Source of the DNA: Coprinopsis marcescibilis
Lineage: Eukaryota; Basidiomycota; Agaricomycetes; Agaricales; Psathyrellaceae
Assembly: GCA_004369085.1 (NCBI GenBank)
Contig: ML210170.1
Coordinates: forward strand, 179,760 to 243,759
Reading direction: 5' to 3'
DNA: 64,000 nucleotides
Shown: in pieces, positions 12,110 to 22,970 of the stretch
Layout: every line of letters starts with the position of its first letter
Position numbering within the stretch: position 1 is the first letter of the stretch
Made by a program: the position numbers and the translations under genes
The notes under the pieces: generated by a model
The model's database searches: none
Seen by the model: the letters and a program-made list of their open reading frames with translations, nothing else
What the model was told of the DNA's origin: nothing

Positions 12110-12277
12110 GACGAGTGGGATGAGGTGAAGCGGGGGTTCAACACACCTACACCTTTCTGTCCCTCCCCGTTCACCCGTCGCTCCTTAACTAGTCGCTTCA
12201 GCCCCTATTCCTGACATTTCGTGTCGCGCCGCTCATTTGCACACAGTGACAATTAGGAAGGAAGAAAGAAAGGAGAG

Positions 12278-14006
12278 ATGGGTATGTTCGACTCGACAGT
12301 GGGTGCGATCTTCATCGCGGTGGTGCTCAACACGTACCTCTCGGGAATCGTCACATACCAGTATGGGCTGTACTGGACGGGCAGTACGTACATCCAGCAA
12401 CTCATCGACGCGGTTTCTGCGTTCTGACTGTTACCTTATCTGCGGCGTGCTTAGAGTTCAAGGACCCCATGTGGATTAGGTACGTAGGCTATCCCTATCG
12501 CTATATTATATACCCTCTTACGGGACGTGGACAGACTAACAATCGCAGGGTTATGCATAAGCGATATGTTCCATAGCATTTGGTACGTCCGTCAATCATA
12601 TTCATTTCCGGTTGCGCGTCTAATGATTAATCATACTAATGATCCGCTCGAATACAGTGTCGCATACATGGGCTGGATTTACGCGTAAGCGCCCACTCCT
12701 CGACCGGTCTTCATCGACTCAGTCACTGACCACACTTCACCCCTCCAACAGCGTCGAAAGCTTCGGCAACCCCGCAAACCTAATCAGTGCGTCCCATCCT
12801 TGCCCGCCCTCACCCTCACGTGCCCTACACCCAACTAACCAACTACACCACAGATATATTCTGGCCCTTCCCCCTCAGCGCGATAATGATGACATTCACA
12901 GCCCTCACAACCCAACAATTTTTGATCTACCGCCTGCACCTCCTCACCTCCTCCCTCACCCTCAAGCCGCACCTCCGCCTTATCCCCGCTATAATCTCCA
13001 CAATCCTCAGCCTAACAAGTTTGACAGCATTCGCGTGGGGCATGACGGTTGGCGTCAAAGTCTGGTTGGCGCCCAGCATGATGCATTTGAGCGAGGTCAA
13101 CGGGCTGTTGACGGTTTGGCTGACCTTGGAGGTGGTCGTCGATCTAGTTCTAGCCGGTGCGTTCAATTTTCATTTGCTTTTGCTTCGAACTGCCAAGTTC
13201 AAGGCAGGGACTGTGCAAGATGCTGATGGAGGGTACGAACAGCGCTCCTATTAGCAACGCTCCAATCGAAAGGCACAGGCTTCAAACAGAGCGACCGCGT
13301 CCTCCGCCGTCTCATCCGGCTGAGCGTCCAAACCGGCCTCTGCACCGCGATATTCGCACTCCTCTGCATGATCCTCTGGCTTACCCTCCCGAACACGCAT
13401 TGGTATCTCCTCTTCGGACTTCCGATCAGTCGGGTATACACCAGCGTGAGTTCCACAATTATACTTACACTCATATGAGGCTGCCGACGCATGCTGATAC
13501 TTACGCTCGGTATCCAGACACTCCTGGACACGCTACTGAGCAGACAGCGGCTGCGGGGAATGCTAAACGGGTCGGATACCTACGTGAGTTTCTCCCCCAT
13601 GTAGAAAAAGTTCTAGCAGCTGACCTGAGACGCATAGGCAACGGGAGGGAAACACCAGTTCTCCAACTCGCTCAAGTTTGGGAGCTTCCATGGTGCGGCG
13701 GGCACTGCGGGGACTGTGAGCTTGGGGACGACCGCTGCTGCTGCAAGTGCCCAGCTCCAGTCTCGGCAGCACTCGCAGGGGCAGTACCAGGGACAGCCCC
13801 AAGCCAATCTCGCCTATCTGCCCAACGCCTCGACAGGGGTGCGGGTTGATGTGACCCAGCAGAATTATCGGTACGGCGATGGCTTAGATCAGGAGCAGGA
13901 GCGGGTCCAGGAGGAAGACGCAGAACAGCAGCAAAACTCGCAGGTCAACCTCGTAGCGCGTAGTGCCGTGGATGTAAAAGACCCGTATGGGCTGATGCGG
14001 TTGTAA
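12278..14006 (+). CDS. DUF6534 family multi-pass membrane protein
   Basis: A gene of about nine exons. It opens MGMFDSTVGAIFIAVVLNTY, typical of Agaricomycete DUF6534 proteins (about seven membrane helices, function unknown, plasma membrane suspected). Exons supported by splice sites and frame: 12278-12383, 12455-12479, 12535-12582, 12658-12684, 12752-12786, and 12854 to about 13156. A short exon near 13200-13233 follows, then one from about 13286 carrying the family block FKQSDRVLRRLIRLSVQTGL, then SRQRLRGMLNG (from 13487) and a final exon with a Gln-rich hydrophilic tail ending at 14006. The acceptor of the 12535 exon was chosen because the nearer AG at 12547-12548 breaks frame. The junction between about 13156 and 13200 is uncertain. 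The cytoplasmic tail after the SRQRLR motif is variable in the family. Confidence 0.75.
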
Positions 14007-14565
14007 AGGCTTAACATGTACCATATATGTGATATAATGTTATGTCTTATGCGAGATCGGAAACGGGGAGTTCGTACGACGTATAAGCTTGCATAATGTA
14101 TGACGATTATAACAAATTGGCTGTAAAATTCAAAGTCTCCACTGGAAAGATACGATGCTCATGTATTTCGATGATGTGATATGGATTGGTGCCTCCTTAA
14201 TCGGGGTCGGAAAAAACTACGTATAATAAGCGCGCGTCCGAATACTTCAAAATAGGTCCTGACGCACCTCTGGTAGATGCGCTTCCAACGATCAATCATA
14301 TCGATGATCCTTGCTCTTATGCACAACACCAAAATCCACAAGTCAACTTGAACAGGTAGTGCGCAGTGCGGGGTGATTGACGCCAATACAAAGGTTATCA
14401 AGGTCAATGTCACGCGAGTATGAGTATACAAGTCCGTAACATAAATGCATAGATACTATGATTAAACAATAATGCAAAGACGATTATTATTACTCTAGCA
14501 ATACCTCTCTCTCTACCTACAGTCCACTCCCACCAAGCTCCACTTCACTCGACACTACGCGAGAC
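14007..14565. other. Convergent 3' spacer
   Basis: A+T-rich region between the DUF6534 gene and the minus-strand SDR-like gene. No coding signal; presumably both 3' UTRs and terminators. Confidence 0.5.
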
Positions 14566-16407
14566 TCATGCATAAAGATCAGCATCCGGATCATCCCTCA
14601 ACCTCTGCTCCGCCGACGTCCTCACAGGCGGTCCAAACGGCGTCGTAGTCCCCGGGGGTGCGACGGGCGCAGCAGCCGGTTTCTTGCCTGCCGCTGCCGT
14701 TCCTGCCTTCGGTGCTGTCTTTCCTGTATTTGTATCGCCTGCCGTCTTTTCAGAAGCAGATGCCGAGGAAGTGGTCGAAGCAGGGGTAGCAGTTGTCGGA
14801 TCGGAAGGAGGAGAAGGAGGGGGCACAGGACAGCTCCGCTCCCAGACCTTAAGCGCATCCTCATACGCCTCCCATACCAAGCGGCCCGCCACCTCTCCTC
14901 CATACTCCCCGTCGTCGTCCAGCTGTAGCACCTCTTTCAGTTTTTGCTTTTCCTTCGGCTTTTGGGTTTGTTTGGGTTTCGAAGCGGTCGAAGAGGTGGC
15001 AGAGGAGGTAGAGATCGATGCATCAACCTGCTCTTGGGTAGGCACAGGCACTCTCAAGCGCACGACGGCACATTCCGCATAGAGCGCACCTGGTTTAAGC
15101 ACCTCACTCGGCTTGCGCACCGGAGGGGCTGGCACATGCACGTTTCCACCTTCCTTCCCTTCCTTCTCTTTCCCTTTCGCATCCACACCTCCACCACCTC
15201 CAGCAGCCGCGTCATCAACCTCGCTCAACCCCAGCCCCTTAAACGGCGTAGGCAAAAACAAAGCATGGTACACACTCTGCAACGCGCGGTCCGTGTCCTT
15301 TGTAAATATCTTCAGGAACGGTAGGAAGGCTAGGTAGAGCAGTATGCCTCGCCAGGTCGCACCCTCGCCTGCTGCGGTGGAGGTCAGGTTCCAATCGGCG
15401 TTGAGCAGGGGCGCGACGGTGCCTAATCTGCTGATGCCGGGCGAGACGCTGACGGCGACGATGTTGCTGTTCTGGAGTGTCTGGGGAACGGTGGGGACTG
15501 ATGTGCTTAGGGACGATGTGGGTGGGACCTGGGATGAGCCTTGGGAGGAGGAGGAGGGGAGGGCTGTGAGGATTCGCTGGAGGTGCCTGGTTAATATTAC
15601 AGTGCGCAGGGAGCGGGTTCCTTCTTCTACTGTAGTGCTTTTAGTTTTGGGAGTAGAAGAGGCGGAGGTGGAAGGAAAGCTGCTGTTGGGCTCGTGGAAT
15701 GCTGGTCGGGCAGCGGCAGCGTAGAACGGATTGACGATGTTGATTATCCGTATGTCGCGTTCCACCGGTGCAACCAGTAACAACGGCAGCAGCAGCGTAG
15801 TGATCAGGAAACTGGCCAGGGATCCCGCTTCTCGTTGTCTCGCCTCTGCCTCCTCCCGCTTCGCCCTCTGCGCCTTCGTGAAGCATTTCCGCGCCAAAAG
15901 GCGTATAGGCCCGATATGGGTGTACTCGTGCGCAAAGATGATGGCGTCGAGACGCTGTTGGTCGTTCGTCGTCAGGAACTTGGTGCAGAATGCACGGATG
16001 CTGTGAGGGTTGTTTAGGTCGCAGTGTTCGGCATAGATTTGTTCGTTGTTGGTCGTAGTTCGGAGGAGGTCGATGAGGATGGTGGTTTGGGGGGAAGATG
16101 CGATTGGTGTGGGTGCTAATACTATCAGATGCGCTCCTCGCTGGGCTAAGCTTTGCAGGAGGGGAAGTCCCAGCGGGGTAAAGCCGCCCTGCATGTATGG
16201 TTAGTTTGGCTGAAAAGATTGAGGATGGGCGTGGCTTACGGTGAGCAAAATGGTCCGAGCGTGCAGATCGCGTTCCCAGGTCGTTCGTTTGCCCTGGAAG
16301 AAGACACGAATTGTCAGAGCGACCAGCAGGCCCACCCCAATCTGCAGCACATAATTGCTCGGAAAGTAGCGCGAGTGGTAGACGGTTTCGAGGATGGCGA
16401 GGACCAT
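14566..16407 (-). CDS. Membrane-anchored SDR-like protein (DUF1776 type)
   Basis: Two exons, 16407-16240 and 16188-14566, joined by a GTAAGC..ATGCAG intron, give 596 residues. The first exon encodes a hydrophobic segment (about residues 19-41, VLQIGVGLLVALTIRVFF) and runs into a Rossmann-type start ILLTGGFTPLGLPLL, the TGxxxxxG cofactor loop being completed across the splice junction. Residues 75-160 follow an SDR core with a CDLNN step and an AHEYTHIG stretch. The canonical SDR YxxxK is not obvious. The C-terminal third is long and low in complexity (Ala/Ser/Thr/Lys). This fits the fungal DUF1776 SDR-like family (yeast Pbr1 type), an oxidoreductase of unknown substrate probably on the ER membrane. 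Family assignment is from pattern, not search. Confidence 0.7.
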
Positions 16408-16488
16408 TGTTTAGTTGATTTTCATAGCAGTTTGTATTACAGCCCTTGGTTGTTGAATGAGACAGGAGACCTTGAAGACGACGGAGAT

Positions 16489-16551
16489 GAAGGAAATTGA
16501 CGGTGGGCGGAAGGAAGATGACGGTGAGCAGAAGGAAGACGACGGTGAGCA
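16489..16551. repeat. Three 21-bp tandem repeats
   Basis: Three consecutive copies of a 21-bp unit (GAAGGAAGAYGACGGTGAGCA in the last two, a diverged first copy) at 16489-16509, 16510-16530 and 16531-16551, about 80-140 bp upstream of the SDR-like start codon. A minisatellite in a likely promoter. Confidence 0.75.
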
Positions 16552-17216
16552 GCACTTGCTCGCTGTCTGTAGCAGTGCCCGCCGTCCCCATCGCCGCGAC
16601 ACCGTCCGGCACTTACTAAGCACACAGCCACTTGAATTTTGGCTAACGCCTTGCAATTGCAGGTTCGAACAGCTTTGCACACTCACCGAGTTGCTGTGGC
16701 AAGATTCGCACAGTGAGTGAACCGCGACGAATAGAAGTAAAGTAGCCTGCCCCATGGGATATACCAAGAAGGGGATCCACCAAGCCGATGACGTTGACGC
16801 TAGTGCAGGTAACACCGACTTGGTCAGTAAATTTGACATCAACATCGATACTCGCCCCCAACTCTACTTTTATACCAACTTCTACTTTAATACGCATTTT
16901 CTATTTTCATATTCTCCCTCTACTTTACTTTTCTCGGTAATCCTCGCTGCCACCGGGAGTGGCAACAGCAGCGGTGAAGAAGGTAATGCAGCGATGACAG
17001 TGGCGACACGAGCAAACGTGGTAAAGCTGAGGAAACCTCGTTGTAACTAAGGCACATCTGAGGTGGAATACTGATGTTGGAGTACCGTGATACATGTAAC
17101 GCTGTCCTTTTGAGGATATATATATTCTGGAGCGAATTTAATCGAGAGAGTTTGAGAACTTCCGAAAATGCTCTCTTCGGTTATAGTATATATGCATGGT
17201 GGCTTTGAGTCTATAT
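16552..17216. other. Intergenic between SDR-like gene and F-box gene
   Basis: No recognisable gene. Open frames at 16643-16897 (minus) and 16754-17050 (plus) overlap each other and show no domain. Confidence 0.4.
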
Positions 17217-17323
17217 GTATCTCGGTCTACCATCACTGTGAGTGATGGTCGAAAAGTGATTGTACGTGCTTGGCAAAGGCTTTCATATCCCTGGCCGTGG
17301 GCGCTTATTAGATGACATGCGAA
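17217..17323 (+). repeat. Direct repeat, left copy
   Basis: About 105 bp that recur, at roughly 87 percent identity by eye, at 19228-19330 in the same orientation. The shared core includes GTGATTGTACG and GGCCGTGGGCGCTTATTAGA. The two copies bracket the F-box-like gene at 17599. Confidence 0.8.
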
Positions 17324-17524
17324 TGACTTTTGACTTTCCTCATCGAGGTATGGCCCAAGGCTGTGCTGTTGCCAAGGACCATTGCCATGGATTGGAAACG
17401 ACAATGGGTTGTCGCTTGTTCCCAGGGATCAGGCATGCCCCGTTTCCATTGTCTGGAAAAGGGTGCCATCACTGAGTGCCTAGCTCTTGCTGCTTTGACC
17501 TGATGGCAAGCGCATCAGCTTTGG

Positions 17525-17532
17525 TATAAATA
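17525..17532 (+). promoter_or_regulatory. TATA box of the F-box-like gene
   Basis: TATAAATA inside GGTATAAATACCAGT, 67 bp before the start codon at 17599 and conserved in the orphaned promoter copy at 972-979. Confidence 0.65.
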
Positions 17533-17598
17533 CCAGTCGCCTTTTGATATCGAACCTCACAACCTCCTTCGTATTTCCCATCCCTCCACTTCAGAAAT

Positions 17599-18939
17599 AT
17601 GGGCGTCACTCAATCTTCTCCAGCTGGCACTGAACTACGACTTCCCACCGAGCTCTACAAGTCGATTGCAGATAACCTGGGTAGCAACGACCGCTGTGCT
17701 CACGCCCTCAGCTTGATGTCCGAGTTTCATGAATTGGCCACCAGTGTTATGTACAGAAACATCACGATCGATCTCTCCGACATGCAGGGAGATATTCTTG
17801 CCGCTAAACTAGCATCCACCCTTGAGGCCAAACCCGAGCTTGCTCTCCACATCAGACACCTGACTCTCCGTCGGGGGGCTCGGGATATTTGTTACCGGGA
17901 TATGATCTCTAGGAGCCCCACCGCAACCCCTGAGAGCCGTGGAGTTGACAATGTGCAGTACTACGAGTATCTGCGCCGGACTACCCCATACATAACGGAG
18001 AAGAAGATTCTCCCGATCATTCTCGGCTCAGCCAAAAGGTTGTTCATGTTCAAACTGGACTATTACCTCAATAACGATCGTGGTTTGCCATGGACATACT
18101 GGAGCGGTTTTGCGCCCGAGTTGCAGGGGGCATTGACATCAGTGCTCCAGAGTCCAACTGTCCGACATAAGACCATTAATGCCGTATTTGGGCTCCCTAC
18201 AGGTCTTGTAGACGCATTGCACGCCGAACAAGTCGTGCTTTTCCTGATTGGACTCGCCACCCCCGAGTCGCTCTCGACGGATCGTTCTGACATTGCGTCA
18301 ACCGGAGGAATTGCCGAACGAGTACGAGGTGGCTCAACGGAAAGGTTGAGCCTGGTTTTTGATGATCTTTCGATACCAGCCACTGTTACCTACTGCACCT
18401 CCCCATCCTTTCTCGCCCACCGGACCCTCCACTGTTTCGCGTATAATTCACACGGGTCGGCAGGCTTTCAGCGTCTACAGGCTGCTCTGGACCGCCTAGC
18501 GCCCATTCTGACCAGGTTTGCACTGTCGTTTCAGCCCTGCATCGCCACACATTCTCCGGACACCGAGAAACTCGACCTCAGCCGACTTCGGCTCCAACGC
18601 ATGTCTCTATTCTTCGCCACAGATGACTTAAATGACCATGGGGCAAAATTAGCGCTAGAGACCCTTGAATCCTTAGGGTCAAAGAGCAACTCTGGTTCTG
18701 GAAGGTGCTTGAAAGCTATCTGCTTGCAGGTCCTGTGGATGAACCCAGCCCTGAACGATGAAGACAGAGATGGAGGTCATTGGGCAGGATGGAACAAAGT
18801 TCTCGGAGACCTTGCCGCCAACGGAGTTGAAGAGATCCAGTTTGAGAGCATTGGATACAAAGATGCGCCTGGTATGGGACCAGATCTCAAGCATTACTTG
18901 CCATCTGTAGGAAACAAACTAGTCCCAGTTTACAAATAA
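17599..18939 (+). CDS. F-box-like protein, intact paralog
   Basis: A single-exon gene for 446 residues. The N-terminal region (about residues 15-65, RLPTELYKSIADNL.. then ELATSVMYRNITIDLSD) resembles the divergent F-box plus first LRR-like strand of Agaricomycete F-box proteins. The rest has no recognised domain and probably forms the substrate-binding part. F-box proteins recruit targets to SCF ubiquitin ligases through Skp1. The decayed copy at 2868-4184 aligns along the whole length and shares the promoter, so the start is firm. Both paralogs begin MGxTQS, which fits an N-myristoylation consensus (Gly2, Ser6), unusual for this class and unproven. The gene lies between two 100-bp direct repeats, suggesting it was once part of a tandem array. 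Confidence 0.75.
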   Translation: MGVTQSSPAGTELRLPTELYKSIADNLGSNDRCAHALSLMSEFHELATSVMYRNITIDLSDMQGDILAAKLASTLEAKPELALHIRHLTLRRGARDICYRDMISRSPTATPESRGVDNVQYYEYLRRTTPYITEKKILPIILGSAKRLFMFKLDYYLNNDRGLPWTYWSGFAPELQGALTSVLQSPTVRHKTINAVFGLPTGLVDALHAEQVVLFLIGLATPESLSTDRSDIASTGGIAERVRGGSTERLSLVFDDLSIPATVTYCTSPSFLAHRTLHCFAYNSHGSAGFQRLQAALDRLAPILTRFALSFQPCIATHSPDTEKLDLSRLRLQRMSLFFATDDLNDHGAKLALETLESLGSKSNSGSGRCLKAICLQVLWMNPALNDEDRDGGHWAGWNKVLGDLAANGVEEIQFESIGYKDAPGMGPDLKHYLPSVGNKLVPVYK

Positions 18940-19227
18940 GTATGTACTATGTACGCCTTCAAGACTCAGTTACGGCAATACATCAGGAAGAAACATAAAC
19001 AACAGTACATTTCACATTAGATATCTGATAAATATTATAAAATGTGGCCACAAGAATGCACTACCATTTGACAGTTGACACATGAGCCATCGATTGCGTT
19101 GAAACTCACATTGAGTTCCCGGAGTAGCTTTCGTTCATCCAGGTATTTCGATCCCAGCAATCATGGCTGTCGTCTGATATGGAGTTTGTCCGAGTCACTC
19201 AACGCGCCAATAAATCTGAGTCTCCGT

Positions 19228-19330
19228 GTATCTCTCTGTCCACCATCAGTGATTTTCGAAAAGTGATTGTACGCGCTTGGCAAAGGCTTGCATATCCCCG
19301 GCCGTGGGCGCTTATTAGAGCACATGCGAA
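19228..19330 (+). repeat. Direct repeat, right copy
   Basis: Second copy of the 17217-17323 repeat. In the left copy the repeat is followed by a promoter and gene; here no F-box gene follows, consistent with a lost tandem copy. Confidence 0.8.
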
Positions 19331-19477
19331 CGATTCGCTGCAATTTTAGGTAGCATAAGCTGTTCTAGATGGTCATTGGACAGAGGGCCTCAATTATGCG
19401 TCCCTCCCCATGAAAGCATGCTGGGTCCCATGCGAGATTTACAATATATAGTCGATGTTGCATCTCTTCATTTTATG

Positions 19478-20230
19478 CTAGCAGGTTGGGGGCATAGCTT
19501 TCTCTCTCCTCATAAGACGGTCTTCTGGCCGCAAGGCTGCATACCAGGCCGGCCCATAGCAAATGACTCTCCAGCTAAACGGCAAGGTGGTCTCTATATC
19601 CTTGCTCGTGCGGACAAATGTGTTTTGGTCTCCGGCACCACCAGCTTCACCGATGCGCAAGGTTTTCAGATGGTGGATCACATAATCATATCCACCGATG
19701 AGCCTGCCGTTCTTCATAGCAGTATCCCACGGAATGATTCTACGACTCGCATTGGCCGCTGCCCCTCCAAGGATCTCTACTTCAGGATGATGACTGAAGG
19801 ATGCCTCGCTGAGAATTGAGCTCCTGCCATTGCAGTGGAAGACGATGACAAGACGATGATTAGCGCTGTTGTGTGATGGAGAAAATAAACAACACAGCCA
19901 TACATCATTGTGCCACACTGGCTTGAAATTAAACCCTCGTTAATGAACACCCCATCCCAATTGTTGCCCGAGTCACCAAATTTCATTGATGCAGATATAT
20001 TGCCGAATTTATGCTCTCGGGAATCGCAACTGATTTTGTCAAAACTCCCTTTGTGGATTTGAGTACCAGTGATATAGGGAACCTGGAAGGGGTTTAGACA
20101 GTGCTGGATATGAAGTTCTGACGATGTTGGCTTTAAGAGCTTTTATAAAGCACTTTGTAGCCACTTCCACAGTGTCCAACAAAGGCTCATACCAACCGGG
20201 TGGTATCGCATCCAACGATTTACAAGGCAA
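19478..20230 (-). pseudogene. Unrecognised degraded minus-strand reading frames
   Basis: Three protein-like minus-strand frames follow one another leftwards: 20230-20039, 19986-19777 and 19918-19478. The last contains a Gly/Ala-rich stretch (EILGGAAANASRR) and a plausible globular continuation. They are separated by stops without convincing splice sites, so this is at best a broken gene. I do not recognise the family and no function is proposed. Confidence 0.25.
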
Positions 20231-20388
20231 AAGTAGGGTTCACTGACTATGGGACATGTCATCACTGTAAAAGCCACTGGATAACCCCAAGTTCTCGACT
20301 GACGGGACCAGTTTACGGTGCCACATAGATAGTGTTTGAAGAAAAGTCTCTATTGGGCACACATACGCACTCAGCTGTACAAATATAT

Positions 20389-20518
20389 GGTGAGATGGCC
20401 GAGCGGTCTAAGGCGCCAGACTAAGGACCCGAACGTACGTCGTTCAATCCCCTCCATCCTGATCATTCAGGTGGTTATCTGGTCCGAAAGGGCGTGGGTT
20501 CGAATCCCACTCTCATCA
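20389..20518 (+). tRNA. tRNA-Leu(AAG) with 50-nt intron
   Basis: The acceptor strand GGTGAGA (20389-20395) pairs with TCTCATC (20511-20517), followed by discriminator A at 20518. The D-arm has the Leu-type GCCGAGCGGTCTAAGGC. The anticodon stem CCAGA (20416-20420) pairs with TCTGG (20478-20482), loop CTAAGG, anticodon AAG at 20423-20425. The T-arm is GTGGG TTCGAAT CCCAC, and there is a long variable arm as expected for a class II tRNA. An intron of about 50 nt (20427-20476) sits in the canonical place, one base 3' of the anticodon. It is the only tRNA seen in the window. Confidence 0.95.
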
Positions 20519-20682
20519 CATGTTTTGTTCGCATTTTGCCCGAATTTAAGGTCGATTGAATTAGAAGCCCTCGTAACGCTCGTATTCTAACAGTACTACA
20601 TACGAATAACTGGCTACCGCACGCCGTCCGAGGGTTAATATCGTAATGTCCGACTCTCCAAACGTAACCAATGCTAACGAAC

Positions 20683-22045
20683 TCAAAACACGGTGCTTGA
20701 TGATGCGCTAAATTCTTTGTTTTCCACTGGGGCTTCTTTTCTTGTCTCTCCAAGAAGCCATCCAGGATGGAAGAGGTTGAGGGAGAACATGGCCAAAAGA
20801 ATCATCGCGCCATCCAGCACGTCTGTCGAGCCATCAGATACACCTCTTCAAAATGACGGCGAAGAAAAACTTGCCAAAGTAAACCTCCGTGCTCATGATA
20901 CGCCCACCGAAACCATCAAAAAGCTCGACACAACGATAGATAGCACTGTTCAAAGTATTAGAGCAGACGTGGGGCACGTTCAACTGCAACAACATACCGA
21001 ATAAACAGGAAGACTAAATTAATAGCCAGGCCGTAGAACATGAGTCGCCTCCTATTCGTCATCTCACCTCGCGCACGCCCATCCTTGAGGCTCTCCTCAG
21101 TAGCATTTGTGCTCCTCACAGGACTATCACTTCGATAGCGCAGCCAGTACTCTGTCGCCAGCGCAACATACACTATAATGGAGACTGGGAATATATGCAT
21201 TGTGAGTCGGTATTCCGCAATCCCAAAAGAGTTGTACCCTTACTTAATTGAAAGATAATTCCACCAAGCATTATATTGGTTGCCTACGCATATACATGAG
21301 ATTAGATTATGTGCTCGGATTAAGTGGAGGGCTACCGGGACAAACCTCAGTCAGCTTTTTCGGATTCTTGGGGCCACTGGCCAACATACCGCCTCCAATA
21401 CCCTGGATGAAAAGGGAAAGGATGTCCTAAAAACAAACAATAGCGCATTAGGATTAGATTCCCACCGGCCGCAAGATCGGAGAAACGCCTACGCACACAG
21501 CCCCCAAAGATCAGGCCATCTAGATCGTCAACGCAAATTCAAGTTAGAAACCACCTATTTTCTGAGTTTGATGTTTGACTACTCGGTACTCACACCACCT
21601 CGGGGTTAACCGACTATAAGACGTCCCTAGCTCACGAACAAGTTTCCCGAAGACCATAAAATTTGCAGCAAGGAGCGGTGTGGGAGCCAGAAGCAAGAGA
21701 ATAGTTCTGCGACTCGTGTTAGTAGCTGCATAAAGGGTGTCAGGCTTGGATGGATATTCACTGGATCTTGAAATTGACACGACCAGGATCGGTGGGATCC
21801 ATGCTCTGCATCAATCGTGCTGCCCATCCCACAACCTCTGCAACGCCACAGAGAATTACGGTAGGGAGAAGAAACCAAGATCGCTTGTAGATGAATTGCC
21901 CAAGGTGTAGGGCTAGGTGTACCATGAAGGTGGTGTTAGCGGGGCATACCAAGTTGCATCCAGCGACCAAATCCTTACCAGTGGAGATAGAAAAGAACGC
22001 AGTGAAGACCGCGGTCGATGTTCGGCTGGGGGTATATCCGACCAT
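20683..22045 (-). CDS. RTA1-like membrane protein, copy A
   Basis: Nine coding exons: 22045-21979, 21912-21762, 21706-21594, 21519-21497, 21426-21346, 21283-21244, 21184-20998, 20945-20875 and 20822-20683, summing to 291 codons (290 residues). The product has the RTA1/lipid-translocating-exporter pattern of about seven helices: RSWFLLPTVILCGVAEVVGW, APTPLLAANF, DILSLFIQGIGGG, IMLGGIIFQL, FRCVEL-type RSIYR region and a final DVLDGAMILLAMFSLNLFHP. RTA1-family proteins are plasma-membrane proteins linked to resistance to 7-aminocholesterol and other lipophilic stress. Exon lengths 67, 113, 23, 40, 71 and 140 match copies B and C, so they share descent. The last intron uses a GC donor (TACTTTG then GCAAGT). 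The first short coding exon of copy C is absent, and translation would start within the homolog of exon 2. Confidence 0.85.
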
Positions 22046-22970
22046 TCTAATCTCTTGCTGCTCTCTAGCGAGCGGCGGGCGGAAAGGAAAGGAAACTGAA
22101 AGGAAAGACAATGGAAAGAAAAAAAAATGGTTCGATTTAGAAGAGTCGTGTAATGTTCTGCGTGGTATTTAAGACGAAGCCCAACGGGTTTACACGTTAG
22201 TAAATCTAAAACTCGGCCGGATAGGTCATTTATTTCTGTCACAACACTAGTGCATTCGGAGAAGGGTCAGAGTGCTGTGTTGAGTTAAGTAAAGGTAAGT
22301 GCTGCGTCTGCGCTAAGTTTGACCTGGTACCATAGTTTCCTGACAAGGGTCTATTAGTATAACTCACTCAGTAAGCCAGCACTATTACCTTGCATCTGGC
22401 ACCTCCGGCCTCCCCTACCCATACGTACTGATGCCTACCTGTTCCCGGCGTTCGAAACGTTAACGGACTTGAGAATTCCGGATGACAGTTGTGGCATTAC
22501 GCTGGGGGCGGAACATTGAACCAAACACTTACACCAGTTCAAAGTCTCGGAGGAAGTTTCCTTTAATTTGCTTGTAAGATAGAGCTATTGCACCATCGGC
22601 GAAACGTACATCCATGCCCACTGCCCGCATCTCTTGATGATGGGCTGGCCATGTTTCACGCTAAGGCTTCGGTTCCGATTGTTTAACCTTTTCGGCGACT
22701 GTCTAATTTTATTTTTGAGGCTGTGAGTTCGAACTGCGGCCAACCCAAACCGTCTCGTCTAAAACATCCTATCGTTGAGTCGTCAAGTCACGGGCTACTA
22801 CTACTATTACTAACTAGAAGTAAAACACAAAGCTAAGAAGGGCGGAGGTTCGCCAAACAACATATACAAGAAGGTTCAAAAAAGTCCACACAACGTCTCA
22901 ACCCATGGCCATCGTCCGCCTACTCATTTTCAGTTTTCCGCATCGCACATTACGATTGCAGTCCCCTCTA
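22046..22970. other. Spacer between RTA1 copy A and KHA1
   Basis: Promoter side of RTA1 copy A and 3' side of KHA1. No further gene is visible. Confidence 0.5.

Noticed and set aside
12547..12548. AG at 12547-12548 as acceptor of the third DUF6534 exon
   Set aside because: It gives a stop codon soon after; the AG at 12533-12534 preserves frame and the family pattern.
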